Shown here: piece by piece, positions 1-8,216 of the stretch
Position numbering within the stretch: the stretch's first letter is position 1
Layout of the letters: every line of letters starts with the position of its first letter
NCBI RefSeq assembly: GCF_020164555.1
Contig: NZ_JAIQZB010000003.1
Location: 1 to 64,000 of the forward strand
DNA: 64,000 nucleotides
Origin: Salegentibacter lacus
GTDB taxonomy: Bacteria > Bacteroidota > Bacteroidia > Flavobacteriales > Flavobacteriaceae
Reading direction: 5' to 3'
Translations under genes and position numbers: made by a program
Notes under the pieces: model-generated
The model's input: the letters and a program-made list of their open reading frames with translations, nothing else
The model's database searches: none
What the model was told of the DNA's origin: nothing

Positions 1-1110
1 CTCGAGTATACCCCGGCCAGCTTGGTTAAAAGGCGTACCATTCGGCCTAAATATGCCAGAAAAGACCAGCTAGGGGTAGTAATCGCACCACTGCCCACAC
101 GTCCTATCGAAAAATCTATTGCCGAAGCCTGTTTACTGGCTTATATCCTGGTGAGCAAATATATTGACCACTTACCATTCTATCGTCAGATCCAGCGTTT
201 TAAGCGGGAGTTTGGTTGGGAACCGGCCTCTAGTACTTTAAGTGACTGGATGTCGAGTTGTTGCCAGTTACTGGAACCCCTCTATAATACCTTGAAGCAA
301 AAAATACTGGAAGACGGGTACATCCAGGCCGACGAAAGTCCGATTAAGGTGCTGGATAGTGATAAAAAAGGCAGCACACATCAAGGCTACCAATGGGTCT
401 ATCACGATCCCTTGCAAAAACTGGTGCTTTTTAATTACCGCAAAGGACGCGGGCAACATGGCCCCAAGGAACTCCTTGATGGGTATAAGGGCTACGTCCA
501 ATGTGATGGCTATAGCGTTTATGATAAAATCGGTGTTGATCCGGATATTACTATGGCGGGCTGTCTGGTGCATGCCAGACGAAAATTTGTGGATGCCCGG
601 GATCAGGATAAAGCAAGAGCAGAAAAAGCACTGGCGCTATTTAGTGAGATTTATATCCAGGAACGAGCTATCAAGAAAGCATCAGCTAGGGATGCGGATA
701 TGCGCAAAGAACTAAGATTACAAAAGGTACATCCGTTATTGGAACAAATCAAAACCTGGATAGAGGAGGAACAGTTTAAGGTGTTGCCCAAAAGTGCCAT
801 TGGAAAAGCCATGACGTACTTCGTGAATCAATACCCCAAGTTCGAGGTGATCTTTGAAGATGGGAGGATCGAATTGGATAACAACCTTATTGAGAATGCT
901 ATTCGTCCGCTTGCTCTCGGAAGAAAAAACTTCCTGTTCGCAGGCTCCCACAAGGCTGCACAAGATGCGGCTATGTTATATTCCTTCTTTGGGAGTTGTA
1001 AAATGCAGGGTGTTAATCCCCAGCAGTGGTTAGAGGATACCCTGCAAAAAATACCCGATCATAGCATCCAAAAATTGGAGGAGTTATTGCCCGGCTATCA
1101 GAAGGGGTAG
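1..1110 (+). CDS. IS66-family transposase (TnpC-like), 5' end outside window
   Basis: This is the catalytic part of an IS66-type DDE transposase. The frame is open from the first base of the window, so the N-terminal part lies upstream; the first possible internal start is TTG at 22. Numbering from that codon, the acidic triad is clear: D104 in IQADESP, D162 in QCDGYSVY and E291 in NNLIENAIRPLALGRKN. The C-terminal IS66 tail (FLFAGSHKAA, then FFGSCKMQGVNPQQWL) is intact and ends at a normal stop. It acts on the ends of its own element. Its composition is more GC-rich than its neighbours, which fits recent arrival. It is very likely functional if the upstream part is intact. Confidence 0.95.
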   Translation, partial: LEYTPASLVKRRTIRPKYARKDQLGVVIAPLPTRPIEKSIAEACLLAYILVSKYIDHLPFYRQIQRFKREFGWEPASSTLSDWMSSCCQLLEPLYNTLKQKILEDGYIQADESPIKVLDSDKKGSTHQGYQWVYHDPLQKLVLFNYRKGRGQHGPKELLDGYKGYVQCDGYSVYDKIGVDPDITMAGCLVHARRKFVDARDQDKARAEKALALFSEIYIQERAIKKASARDADMRKELRLQKVHPLLEQIKTWIEEEQFKVLPKSAIGKAMTYFVNQYPKFEVIFEDGRIELDNNLIENAIRPLALGRKNFLFAGSHKAAQDAAMLYSFFGSCKMQGVNPQQWLEDTLQKIPDHSIQKLEELLPGYQKG

Positions 1111-1136
1111 TGAGTGCAGTTGCTCGGACGGATACG
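1..1136 (+). mobile_element. IS66-family insertion element, right part
   Basis: This contains the tnpC-like gene and about 26 bp beyond its stop. The right boundary is inferred: recognisable cassette-repeat sequence begins at about 1137, and that repeat lacks its left arm. The element therefore probably inserted into, or deleted part of, the repeat. The terminal inverted repeat and target duplication cannot be confirmed because the other end is outside the window. Confidence 0.6.
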
Positions 1137-1233
1137 TTTCGAATCGAATTTCTTTGCTCGCTTGCTCAGCGGATTGTCCTAAGGACAATCACACTCGCCA
1201 GCTCGCACTGTTTTTATATGGGACGTCGTGTGT
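1137..1233 (+). repeat. Cassette repeat R1 (attC-like), left arm missing
   Basis: The central hairpin (GGATTGTCC / GGACAATC) and the right arm (CACTGTTTTTATATGGGACGTCG) are present; the left arm is replaced by the IS66 element. The right terminus GTCGTGTGT (1225-1233) is complementary at 8 of 9 bases to ACACACAAC at 2911-2919, the left end of the next repeat. Confidence 0.85.
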
Positions 1234-1270
1234 AAGTTAACAGATCTAGTTGCACAGAAAATAAACACAG

Positions 1271-2866
1271 ATGATTAAAAAATCGCCAGTTATAATTCTA
1301 TTTCTCCTATGCTTATTGACCATTCTGAGTTGTAAAGAAAATGAAGAGTTTTCCGAAGTGCCTTCTGCAGTGGAAAGCGAAGAAGGAGAGGAAGCATTAA
1401 ATCCCTCTTCTAAATTTGTAGTTGTTACAATAACTACAGATGATAAATACGACTTGGATGGCTTGACCTTACTGGATTATTCAAATTTTACTGGGAGTCA
1501 GCCTTCAGAGCTTCCGCAAGATTATTTCAAAAAAGCTGGAGATTCTGTTCATTTTGTTCTGAAAGAAATTCGGCACCCTCAGATTATGGAGGTGTTCAAC
1601 AATACAGTATCGAAGAACAGCACGAGATTTTTGGTTAGCCCCGGGGATACTATTCAATTAGATTACAAAAATGGTGATTTCAATTTTTCAGGAAAAAACG
1701 CTGCTCATTATAATTTTTATGGTGGTCTTCCATATTCTGATTATGCCGAAACTCCGTACCAAGGTGATCCACAGCAGTACAAAACGGAAGTTGAGAAAAT
1801 TTACACCAGTCGAAAAGCTTATTTTGACAGCTATTTAGAAGATAATCCAGAAGTTTCTGAAGCATTTAAAAAACAGGTCGGGGCGGAATTAAGATTTGAA
1901 TACCTCTATAACCTGATAGCACCAAGAACAGTTAAAGCTAAAGGTGCGAAGAATATATATGTGAATAATATGGACGGAATTGGAACCGTACTAACTGATT
2001 CCCGCATGGGAGGGGAGCAAATTTTGAATCTCAAATCATATTTTGACGAAGTAGTAATTAAAGATTTTCAACAGCCAGAACTGGTGAACAACGATTACTT
2101 TAAGCGAAATCTTGTTGACTTCATTAGGCATTATTTTGCTCAAAACGAGGTTCCCGGATATACGGAAGAAAATTTACGAATGGAACTTAAGTTTATTGAC
2201 GGAAATCTTCAAGGGGAATTAAAAACAACCGCTACAGGAAAACTGATCTGGGAATATCACAGAAAAGGCTTCGGTAGGGGAAAAGAAGAACAAAAGTTCT
2301 TTACAGAAGTAATAGATGATTATCAAGATAAACTTTCGAATCCTTTTTATCAAAAGGAAATTTCTTATATAAAAGAGGAACTGAATTTAATGAACAGCAA
2401 TTTACCCGAAGCTGTGCTTCAGGACAGATTGATAAACCTCCAAGGCGATACGCTCACAATAGGTGAGGTATTGGAAAGAACAAGAGGGAAGATAAGATAT
2501 CTTGATTTTTGGGCAACTTGGTGTCCTCCTTGTATATCCGATTTTAACGCTTCCAAGGATTTCAAAAAGCGCCTTTCTTCAAAAAGAAATGTAAAATTCA
2601 TTTATATTTCTGTAGAAAAGGATTTGGAGAACTGGAGGAAAAAGTCTGGTTTGCTAAAGCAATATCTTGCTTCGGGCGAGCAGTATAAACTTTTGGATAT
2701 CGATGATTCCCGGATACTTTCATTCCTGAAGGTTCGTGGGGCAAATGAAAGAATAGCTATACCTAAATACACGGTGATCGATGGAAACGGAGAAATAATA
2801 TCAAGCAATGCACCAAGGTTGGCAGACTCTGTAGCGGTCGAAAAACTTTTAAATAGCATCCAGTAA
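1271..2866 (+). CDS. Thioredoxin-like (TlpA/AhpC-TSA type) lipoprotein
   Basis: The 531-residue protein has a lipoprotein signal ending LTILSC (Cys21), so it should be an envelope lipoprotein. A long N-terminal region (about 50-390) has no motif I recognise but resembles the helical/beta domain preceding thioredoxin folds in Bacteroidota TlpA-like proteins. The C-terminal thioredoxin domain carries FWATWCPPC, with the redox-active pair C418 and C421, followed by a cis-Pro-like IPKYTVID segment. It is expected to reduce or isomerise disulfides in exported proteins, or to act in a stress pathway; the substrate is unknown. It is the only gene between repeats R1 and R2 and has no obvious promoter of its own, which fits a cassette gene. 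Confidence 0.85.
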   Translation: MIKKSPVIILFLLCLLTILSCKENEEFSEVPSAVESEEGEEALNPSSKFVVVTITTDDKYDLDGLTLLDYSNFTGSQPSELPQDYFKKAGDSVHFVLKEIRHPQIMEVFNNTVSKNSTRFLVSPGDTIQLDYKNGDFNFSGKNAAHYNFYGGLPYSDYAETPYQGDPQQYKTEVEKIYTSRKAYFDSYLEDNPEVSEAFKKQVGAELRFEYLYNLIAPRTVKAKGAKNIYVNNMDGIGTVLTDSRMGGEQILNLKSYFDEVVIKDFQQPELVNNDYFKRNLVDFIRHYFAQNEVPGYTEENLRMELKFIDGNLQGELKTTATGKLIWEYHRKGFGRGKEEQKFFTEVIDDYQDKLSNPFYQKEISYIKEELNLMNSNLPEAVLQDRLINLQGDTLTIGEVLERTRGKIRYLDFWATWCPPCISDFNASKDFKKRLSSKRNVKFIYISVEKDLENWRKKSGLLKQYLASGEQYKLLDIDDSRILSFLKVRGANERIAIPKYTVIDGNGEIISSNAPRLADSVAVEKLLNSIQ

Positions 2867-2910
2867 AGAAAATATTGTAATAAAAGAGAGCAACAAGTCA
2901 AGCAAAACCT

Positions 2911-3043
2911 ACACACAACAACATATAAAAACAATGCTAAAACCTGTCTTGAATCGCTAATCCATCCTCGCTTGCCCAGCGGATTGTCATGCGGACAATC
3001 ACGCTTACCAGCTAGCACAGTTTTTATACGAGACATTGTGTGC
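2911..3043 (+). repeat. Cassette repeat R2 (attC-like)
   Basis: Full-length copy with left arm ACAACATATAAAAACAATGC, central hairpin GGATTGTCATGCGGACAATC and right arm GCACAGTTTTTATACGAGAC. The right terminus TTGTGTG (3036-3042) is complementary to CACACAA (3873-3879) at the left end of R3, across the intervening gene. Confidence 0.9.
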
Positions 3044-3061
3044 AATACCCTAGAAAAAAAT

Positions 3062-3862
3062 ATGAGAAAACTAACTTTACTTTTTTTATTCTTCTTTTCA
3101 ATTAATAGTTATTGTCAAAAACAGATTGGAAAACCAGAAAATAAAATATCGCAACGATTCTATGAAAATCTAGATTCATTAAAAACTAAATATGACTTAA
3201 GAGATTTAAGAGAAACTGATACTCCAACAATTAGGATATGGAGTCCAAATGAAATTATTTCCTTGGAAGAAAACCCACAATATATATTTCATTCAGATAA
3301 CGGACAAAAAGCAATTATAGAAAAAAGAAGTTTACCTATGAATTTTAATCTGGATTCATTATTTCAGGTGTTCAGAACAACAAGCAATACTAAAAATGAT
3401 CAAATTCATATAGATGCATTTCCAATAACAATTGAACTAAATAACTCAAATAGTTATAATTTAATATCATTTTACAAGAATGAACAATTGGAAGAAATAA
3501 TTAAAACTATTAGAAAAGAAAATTCAATCGGGGAAGTAAGAAAAGAAATAATTAGCAACCTTCCTGCAGGTAATTATCGATATGGAATGACAGGATTAAA
3601 AATTGATCATTTACCCAAACAAGACAAATCAGATTTCTATAAAAAAATAGAATCTGAAATTTTAAAAAAATTAAGGGTTACCGAAAAAAACAATCCTACT
3701 GAAATGCCATTAATTGTAATTGATAATATTCCACGTTTTTTTAAGGATCTAAACGATTTGACATTATCAGATGTGAAAGATTATGAGATTATAAATGATA
3801 ATAGGAAATTAATTTATGGTACACGTGGTAGATTAGGAATTATCAAGGTGAATACGAACTAA
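3062..3862 (+). CDS. Secreted protein with a TonB-plug-like C-terminal motif
   Basis: The 266-residue protein starts with a signal peptide (MRKLTLLFLFFFSINSYCQ). A longer frame opens upstream at 2972, but its first 30 codons are only translated repeat R2, so ATG 3062 is the better start. I do not recognise the main body. The last ~50 residues (PLIVIDNIP, then a stretch ending YGTRGRLGIIKVNTN) closely follow the end of TonB-dependent receptor plug domains (P-L-I-V-I-D-G ... YGSRGANGVI). There is no barrel. It may therefore be a stand-alone plug-like or periplasmic adaptor protein. Single gene between R2 and R3. Confidence 0.75.
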   Translation: MRKLTLLFLFFFSINSYCQKQIGKPENKISQRFYENLDSLKTKYDLRDLRETDTPTIRIWSPNEIISLEENPQYIFHSDNGQKAIIEKRSLPMNFNLDSLFQVFRTTSNTKNDQIHIDAFPITIELNNSNSYNLISFYKNEQLEEIIKTIRKENSIGEVRKEIISNLPAGNYRYGMTGLKIDHLPKQDKSDFYKKIESEILKKLRVTEKNNPTEMPLIVIDNIPRFFKDLNDLTLSDVKDYEIINDNRKLIYGTRGRLGIIKVNTN

Positions 3863-3870
3863 AGGGTACT

Positions 3871-4003
3871 GACACACAACATTATATAAAAACAATGCTC
3901 AAATCAGTCTCAAATCGAAACTCCGTGCTCGTTTGCTTTGCGGATTGTCCAGCGGACAATCACGCTCGCCCGCTCGCACTGTTTTTATACGGGACGTTGT
4001 AAA
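3871..4003 (+). repeat. Cassette repeat R3 (attC-like)
   Basis: Full-length copy with a hairpin of GGATTGTCC and GGACAATC. The left terminus CACACAAC pairs with the end of R2. The right terminus GTTGTAAAC has only a partial complementary match, GTTTAAAACAAC, at the start of R4. Confidence 0.9.
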
Positions 4004-4014
4004 CTATATTTAAT

Positions 4015-4923
4015 ATGAAAAAACTCACTAATAATTTTAGCCTTATCTTAATCTTTTTTTCAACGATTATAATACATAGTCAAGAAAATAAAGTCCAAAA
4101 AAATCTAATCTCAACGGAAAAATATAATCTCTATAAACCAGATAGTTCTGAGGCCGTGATATTACTTTTTGGTGGTTTTCCAGAAAGTGCTGCAGATATT
4201 GAAAATGCATTTCCCATAACCGACTATGCTACCAATGAAAATATTGCTGTGGCATATTTAAATTTCAATCGTAAAATATGGTTGAAAGAGGAAGAAAAAG
4301 TTCAACTGGCAAATGATATTCAGGAAATGATTACCGTAAATAATTTGCCTTCTGATAAAATTTATATTGGAGGAATGTCCAGCGGTGGGAGTATAGCGTT
4401 GCTAATAGGTAATTTTTTATCTCAAAATTCCGATTATGACTTAGATCCATTGGGAATTTTTGCCATTGATTCTCCAGTTGACCTTGCTGCATTATATCGT
4501 ATTTCGGAACAAAATATTAAAAATAATTTTTCGCAAGAAGCAGTAGGTGAAAGCTCATTTATGTTGCAATATTTTAATGCGCAACTGGGAAATCCTGATA
4601 AAGAAATAGCACCTTATGAACAGTATTCTACATTTACCTATGAAACGCAGAATTTTCAAAATTTAAAAGATTTAAAAAACACTAAAATTCGTTTTTACAC
4701 TGAACCTGATAAAGATTGGTGGAAGGAAAATATGGGTATAAATTATGAACAAATGAATGCCTTTCATTTAAAAAGATTATCAGACTTTTTGATTTCCGAA
4801 GATTACAACAATGTGGAGTTAATTACCACTGAGGGTAAAGGCTATAGAGAAGATGGTACAAGAAATCCCCACAGTTGGTCAATAGTTGATAAAGAAGAAT
4901 TAATTCAATGGGTGTTAAAGTAA
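4015..4923 (+). CDS. Secreted alpha/beta-hydrolase-like protein
   Basis: The 302-residue protein begins with a signal peptide ending near IIIHSQ. The fold is suggested by a strand and turn at VILLFGGFPES (oxyanion region), the nucleophile elbow G120-M-S122-S-G124 in IYIGGMSSGGS, an acidic candidate in FAIDSPVDL and a C-terminal H286 in NPHSWSI. It is therefore a probable serine esterase or hydrolase of the periplasm or outside; the substrate cannot be deduced. Only 11 bp separate R3 from the start, so a separate promoter is unlikely. Single gene between R3 and R4. Confidence 0.75.
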   Translation: MKKLTNNFSLILIFFSTIIIHSQENKVQKNLISTEKYNLYKPDSSEAVILLFGGFPESAADIENAFPITDYATNENIAVAYLNFNRKIWLKEEEKVQLANDIQEMITVNNLPSDKIYIGGMSSGGSIALLIGNFLSQNSDYDLDPLGIFAIDSPVDLAALYRISEQNIKNNFSQEAVGESSFMLQYFNAQLGNPDKEIAPYEQYSTFTYETQNFQNLKDLKNTKIRFYTEPDKDWWKENMGINYEQMNAFHLKRLSDFLISEDYNNVELITTEGKGYREDGTRNPHSWSIVDKEELIQWVLK

Positions 4924-4929
4924 AATACA

Positions 4930-5062
4930 GTTTAAAACAACATATAAAAACAATGCTCAAACCTTTCTCAAATCGAAACTCCGTGTTCGCTTGCTCAGCG
5001 GATTGTCCTGCGGACAATCACGCTCGCCAGCTCGCACAGTTTTTATACGGGACGTTGGCAAC
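4930..5062 (+). repeat. Cassette repeat R4 (attC-like)
   Basis: A near-consensus copy. The right terminus GTTGGCAAC (5054-5062) is complementary at 9 of 9 bases to GTTGCCAAC (6698-6706) at the left end of R5, 1.6 kb away across the peptidase gene. Confidence 0.93.
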
Positions 5063-5065
5063 AAT

Positions 5066-6691
5066 ATGAAAAAAATAGGATTACTTCTAATTTTAATAAT
5101 TTTCAGTTGTAATTTTCAGACTGTTCAAAAGCCAATTTCCAAAACTAAAAAGTTAGCTTCCCTTGCAAAATTGTATGGATTTCTTAAGTACTACCATCCA
5201 GAAGTTGCAAATGGAAAATATAATTGGGACAATGAGTTTATTAAATATTTACCGCAAGTTTTATCAGCAACCGATAAGAAATCATTATCCACAATTTATA
5301 TTAAATGGATCAACAGCTTAGGAGACGTTGAAATTTGTGAAAAATGTTCTTCAAAAGAAGATTATTTTGAAAAGAATTTTGACTTGTCCTGGACACAGGA
5401 TACCACTCTTTTCACGAGAGAACTTTCATCAAAATTAAAGTACATTGAAAACAATAGAAATCAGGGAGATAATTTTTATGTTTCAACCGGGCCTGTTGGA
5501 AACATACAAGTTATTAATGAACCAATTTATGAAGACTTTGAATATCCAACCGAAGATTACAGGCTATTAGGTCTATTTAAGTATTGGAACATTATAGAAT
5601 ATTTTTATCCATACAAATATCTAACAGATCAAAAATGGGATTCTGTTCTAAAAGAAATGATTCCAGAATTTCAAAACGCGAAAAATAAATTTGAATATCA
5701 AGCCTTAATAAAAGAACTCATTGCAAAATTAGATGATACACATGCCTGGATAAGCTTTTCAGATGAAAGACCAAAATCGCTTCCTATTAAAGTTTCACAG
5801 ATCGAGAATAAAGCCGTTGTTTCAGGTTTTTACAACGATTCTATTGCTAATCTCAACAATTTAAAACTGGGTGATATTATTTTAAAATTTGATGGTAAAG
5901 ATTTGAAGGAAGAAACTAATGAAAATTTAAAATATGTTCCAGGATCGAATTTAAAAATTAAAACTAAGTCTACTTTTAGCAAGTTATTGAATGGTTTTGA
6001 AAATTCATTAAACCTGACTATTGAAAGAAATGGACAAATAAAGGAACTGAATGTAAATAGATATGACTTCAATGATTTTAACTATAGGGCCAATTCAAAA
6101 GCTATAAAATCAAAGTCTATAAGCGATGAAATAGGCTATATAAATATGGCAACCTTAAAAATGGAAGATGTTTCTAATATTTTCCAATCTTTTGAAACTA
6201 AAAAGAGTATTATAATTGATTTGAGAAACTATCCAGCCTTTATATATAAATATTTTTCAGGATTTATAAATTCAGAGAAAAGAGATTTCAGTAAAGTTTA
6301 CAGTCCAAGTATTAATTATCCTGGTAAGTTTCTTCTTATAGAAAATTTGAAAACGGACGGTAGCAGAAAAGCGTATAAAGGGGAAATCATTCTATTAGTG
6401 AACGAAAACTCAATAAGTAGAACTGAGTTTACAATTATGGCTTTTCAAACTGCTGACAACGTTATAACTGTTGGAAATCAAACCGCTGGTGCTGATGGAG
6501 ACGTGGTTGTTTTTGAGTACATGGGAGGTTATAAAACTGCTATTTCCGGTAATGGAATTCTCTACCCTGATGGAACAGAAACCCAAAGAAAAGGAGTTAA
6601 AATAGATGTACATATGGAACCAACAATAAATGGATTAAGGCAAGGTCGAGATGAAATTTTAGAAAAAGCCATTGAGATTGCGAATGAATAA
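5066..6691 (+). CDS. S41-family peptidase, lipoprotein
   Basis: The 541-residue protein has lipobox IIFSC and should be lipid-anchored. A frame from 4991 exists, but its first 25 codons are translated repeat, so ATG 5066 is chosen. A helical N-terminal part (FLKYYHPE, DDTHAWI) is followed by a PDZ-like segment (NNLKLGDIILKFDGKDL) and the S41 core: IIDLRNYP, then GEIILLVNENSISRTE as the catalytic-serine region, then VGNQTAGADGD. The usual S-A-S-A-S-E is replaced by S-I-S-R-T-E, keeping both serines and the glutamate. It should cleave polypeptides from or near their C-termini in the envelope. The gene starts inside the end of R4 and is alone between R4 and R5. Confidence 0.9.
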   Translation: MKKIGLLLILIIFSCNFQTVQKPISKTKKLASLAKLYGFLKYYHPEVANGKYNWDNEFIKYLPQVLSATDKKSLSTIYIKWINSLGDVEICEKCSSKEDYFEKNFDLSWTQDTTLFTRELSSKLKYIENNRNQGDNFYVSTGPVGNIQVINEPIYEDFEYPTEDYRLLGLFKYWNIIEYFYPYKYLTDQKWDSVLKEMIPEFQNAKNKFEYQALIKELIAKLDDTHAWISFSDERPKSLPIKVSQIENKAVVSGFYNDSIANLNNLKLGDIILKFDGKDLKEETNENLKYVPGSNLKIKTKSTFSKLLNGFENSLNLTIERNGQIKELNVNRYDFNDFNYRANSKAIKSKSISDEIGYINMATLKMEDVSNIFQSFETKKSIIIDLRNYPAFIYKYFSGFINSEKRDFSKVYSPSINYPGKFLLIENLKTDGSRKAYKGEIILLVNENSISRTEFTIMAFQTADNVITVGNQTAGADGDVVVFEYMGGYKTAISGNGILYPDGTETQRKGVKIDVHMEPTINGLRQGRDEILEKAIEIANE

Positions 6692-6697
6692 CTTACT

Positions 6698-6827
6698 GTT
6701 GCCAACATATAAAAACAATTCTCTATAATTCTTGAATCGAAACTCCGTGCTCGCCAGCTCAACGTGATTATCCTCCGGATAATCACGCGCGCCCACTAGC
6801 ACTGTTTTTATACGAGACGTTGCAAAC
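6698..6827 (+). repeat. Cassette repeat R5 (attC-like)
   Basis: Full-length but with a changed hairpin (GATTATCC / GGATAATC), a compensatory substitution that keeps the stem paired. The right terminus GTTGCAAAC (6819-6827) has 7 complementary bases (TTGCAAC, 7171-7177) at the start of R6. Confidence 0.9.
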
Positions 6828-6963
6828 AATGCGGTCAAGTAGAGTGAAAATCTAATTTAAATTTAGGGGAAAGAGAATTCATTCAGAAATAAAGGTTTAT
6901 TGACTGACTAAAAATTTATATCAATAAATATTGAAATATCTAATATTAATCTAATAGAAGCAA

Positions 6964-7155
6964 ATGAATAGAAAATCTATATTCATCATTTTAGGAGTAA
7001 TTATAGGATTTGCACTCTCTAATATTCCGAATAATTATATGAGCGAAAAGAATGAGGATTATGCCTTTTTTATTGTGATTGGAATCGCAGTAATCGCAGC
7101 CTTATGGAGTTATTTTTCGACTAAAAACAAGAAGCAAAGCGATAACCCGAATTGA
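6964..7155 (+). CDS. Small two-helix membrane protein
   Basis: The 63-residue protein has two hydrophobic helices (about 5-20 and 34-51), a short polar loop, and a Lys/Gln-rich tail. I recognise no family. It is the only plausible gene between R5 and R6. The 135 bp upstream hold no clear promoter. Confidence 0.6.
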   Translation: MNRKSIFIILGVIIGFALSNIPNNYMSEKNEDYAFFIVIGIAVIAALWSYFSTKNKKQSDNPN

Positions 7156-7168
7156 AAAATTATAGCAC

Positions 7169-7301
7169 ACTTGCAACAATATATAAAAACAATGCTAAAA
7201 CCTGTCTTGAATCGAAACTCCGTGCTCGCTTGCTTAGCGAATTGTCCTGTGACAACCACGCTCGCCCGCTCGCACTGTTTTTATACGATACGTTGTGAGG
7301 C
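7169..7301 (+). repeat. Cassette repeat R6 (attC-like)
   Basis: Full-length copy. The right terminus GTTGTGAGGC (7292-7301) is complementary at 10 of 10 bases to GCCTCACAAC (10926-10935) at the start of R7, 3.6 kb away. The two ends of R6 itself do not match each other beyond AAC/GTT. Confidence 0.93.
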
Positions 7302-7392
7302 ATCCAAGGCAGAGCGGGAAGATCATTATTTTTTCTGAATAGCGAACCGGAGCAGAATTGACAAAAAATATTAATCCTATGAAACTACAAAA

Positions 7393-8199
7393 ATGAGAAA
7401 AATTATAATCCTTGTACTTTTAATGAGTTTGGGACATTTGCAGGCACAAAAATCCTATTCTTATAAAGCTACTTACCGTTTAGAATATCAGGAAAATTCT
7501 ACCGATACAAATTCCATAAAATCTGAAATAGGTGTACTTTATTTAGGTAAAGACCACTCGCGATATTCCAGCCTGGGTAAAGCAGTTAAAGATTCTTTAG
7601 AGAATATGACAAATCCTGAAACCATTAGGATGGATGAGTACAATCAAATGACCGATTTTAAATACACAATCTTCAAAGATTACCAGGATAATAAAATCAT
7701 TTTAGCCGAAAAGGTTTTTCAATATGAATTAAAATATAAACAGGATCTAAAACAGATTGATTGGGAAATTCAGCCAGAGAAGAAAGAAATTTTAGGCTTT
7801 AGCGTTCAGAAAGCCACAGGTACTTTTGCAGGTAGAAATTATATAGCCTGGTTTGCGCCAGATTTACCATTCTCCGATGGGCCCTATAAATTTAGTGGTT
7901 TGCCGGGACTCATTTTAGAGATCTCCGACCTTCAGGGACACTATGATTTTAGCTTAACGGGATTTCAGGAACTAGAAAAACCCGTGGATAAACTATTGAA
8001 TTTGGACAGCTATAAAGCTGTTTCTCAGCAAGAACTTGATCAGGTTCGGGACGATTATAATCGCGATCCGATTGGAACAATGCAAAAGGCAGGAATAAAA
8101 TTCGGTTGGAGCGAAGAAGATGAAGCTAAACAAAAGAAAGAACTAACTGAAAAATATAAAAAACGAAATAATCCTATTGAACTTCATCTTAAGGAATAA
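7393..8199 (+). CDS. GLPGLI family protein
   Basis: The 268-residue protein has a signal peptide (ending HLQAQ) and the family hallmark KFSGLPGLILEI preceded by IAWFAPDLPFSDGPY. GLPGLI proteins are exported proteins of unknown function in Bacteroidota, commonly encoded beside outer-membrane barrels. Here the barrel gene follows after 17 bp, and both sit in one repeat-bounded unit (R6 to R7). The same pair occurs at 48742-52154. It probably assists or works with the barrel in the envelope; that role is inference from linkage. Confidence 0.92.
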   Translation: MRKIIILVLLMSLGHLQAQKSYSYKATYRLEYQENSTDTNSIKSEIGVLYLGKDHSRYSSLGKAVKDSLENMTNPETIRMDEYNQMTDFKYTIFKDYQDNKIILAEKVFQYELKYKQDLKQIDWEIQPEKKEILGFSVQKATGTFAGRNYIAWFAPDLPFSDGPYKFSGLPGLILEISDLQGHYDFSLTGFQELEKPVDKLLNLDSYKAVSQQELDQVRDDYNRDPIGTMQKAGIKFGWSEEDEAKQKKELTEKYKKRNNPIELHLKE

Positions 8200-8216
8200 T
8201 CATCAATCAAAAACAA

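Noticed and set aside
2972-3061. N-terminal extensions of the genes at 3062, 5066 and 14722
   Set aside because: They are translated repeat sequence and the genes have good signal peptides or starts at the later ATG.
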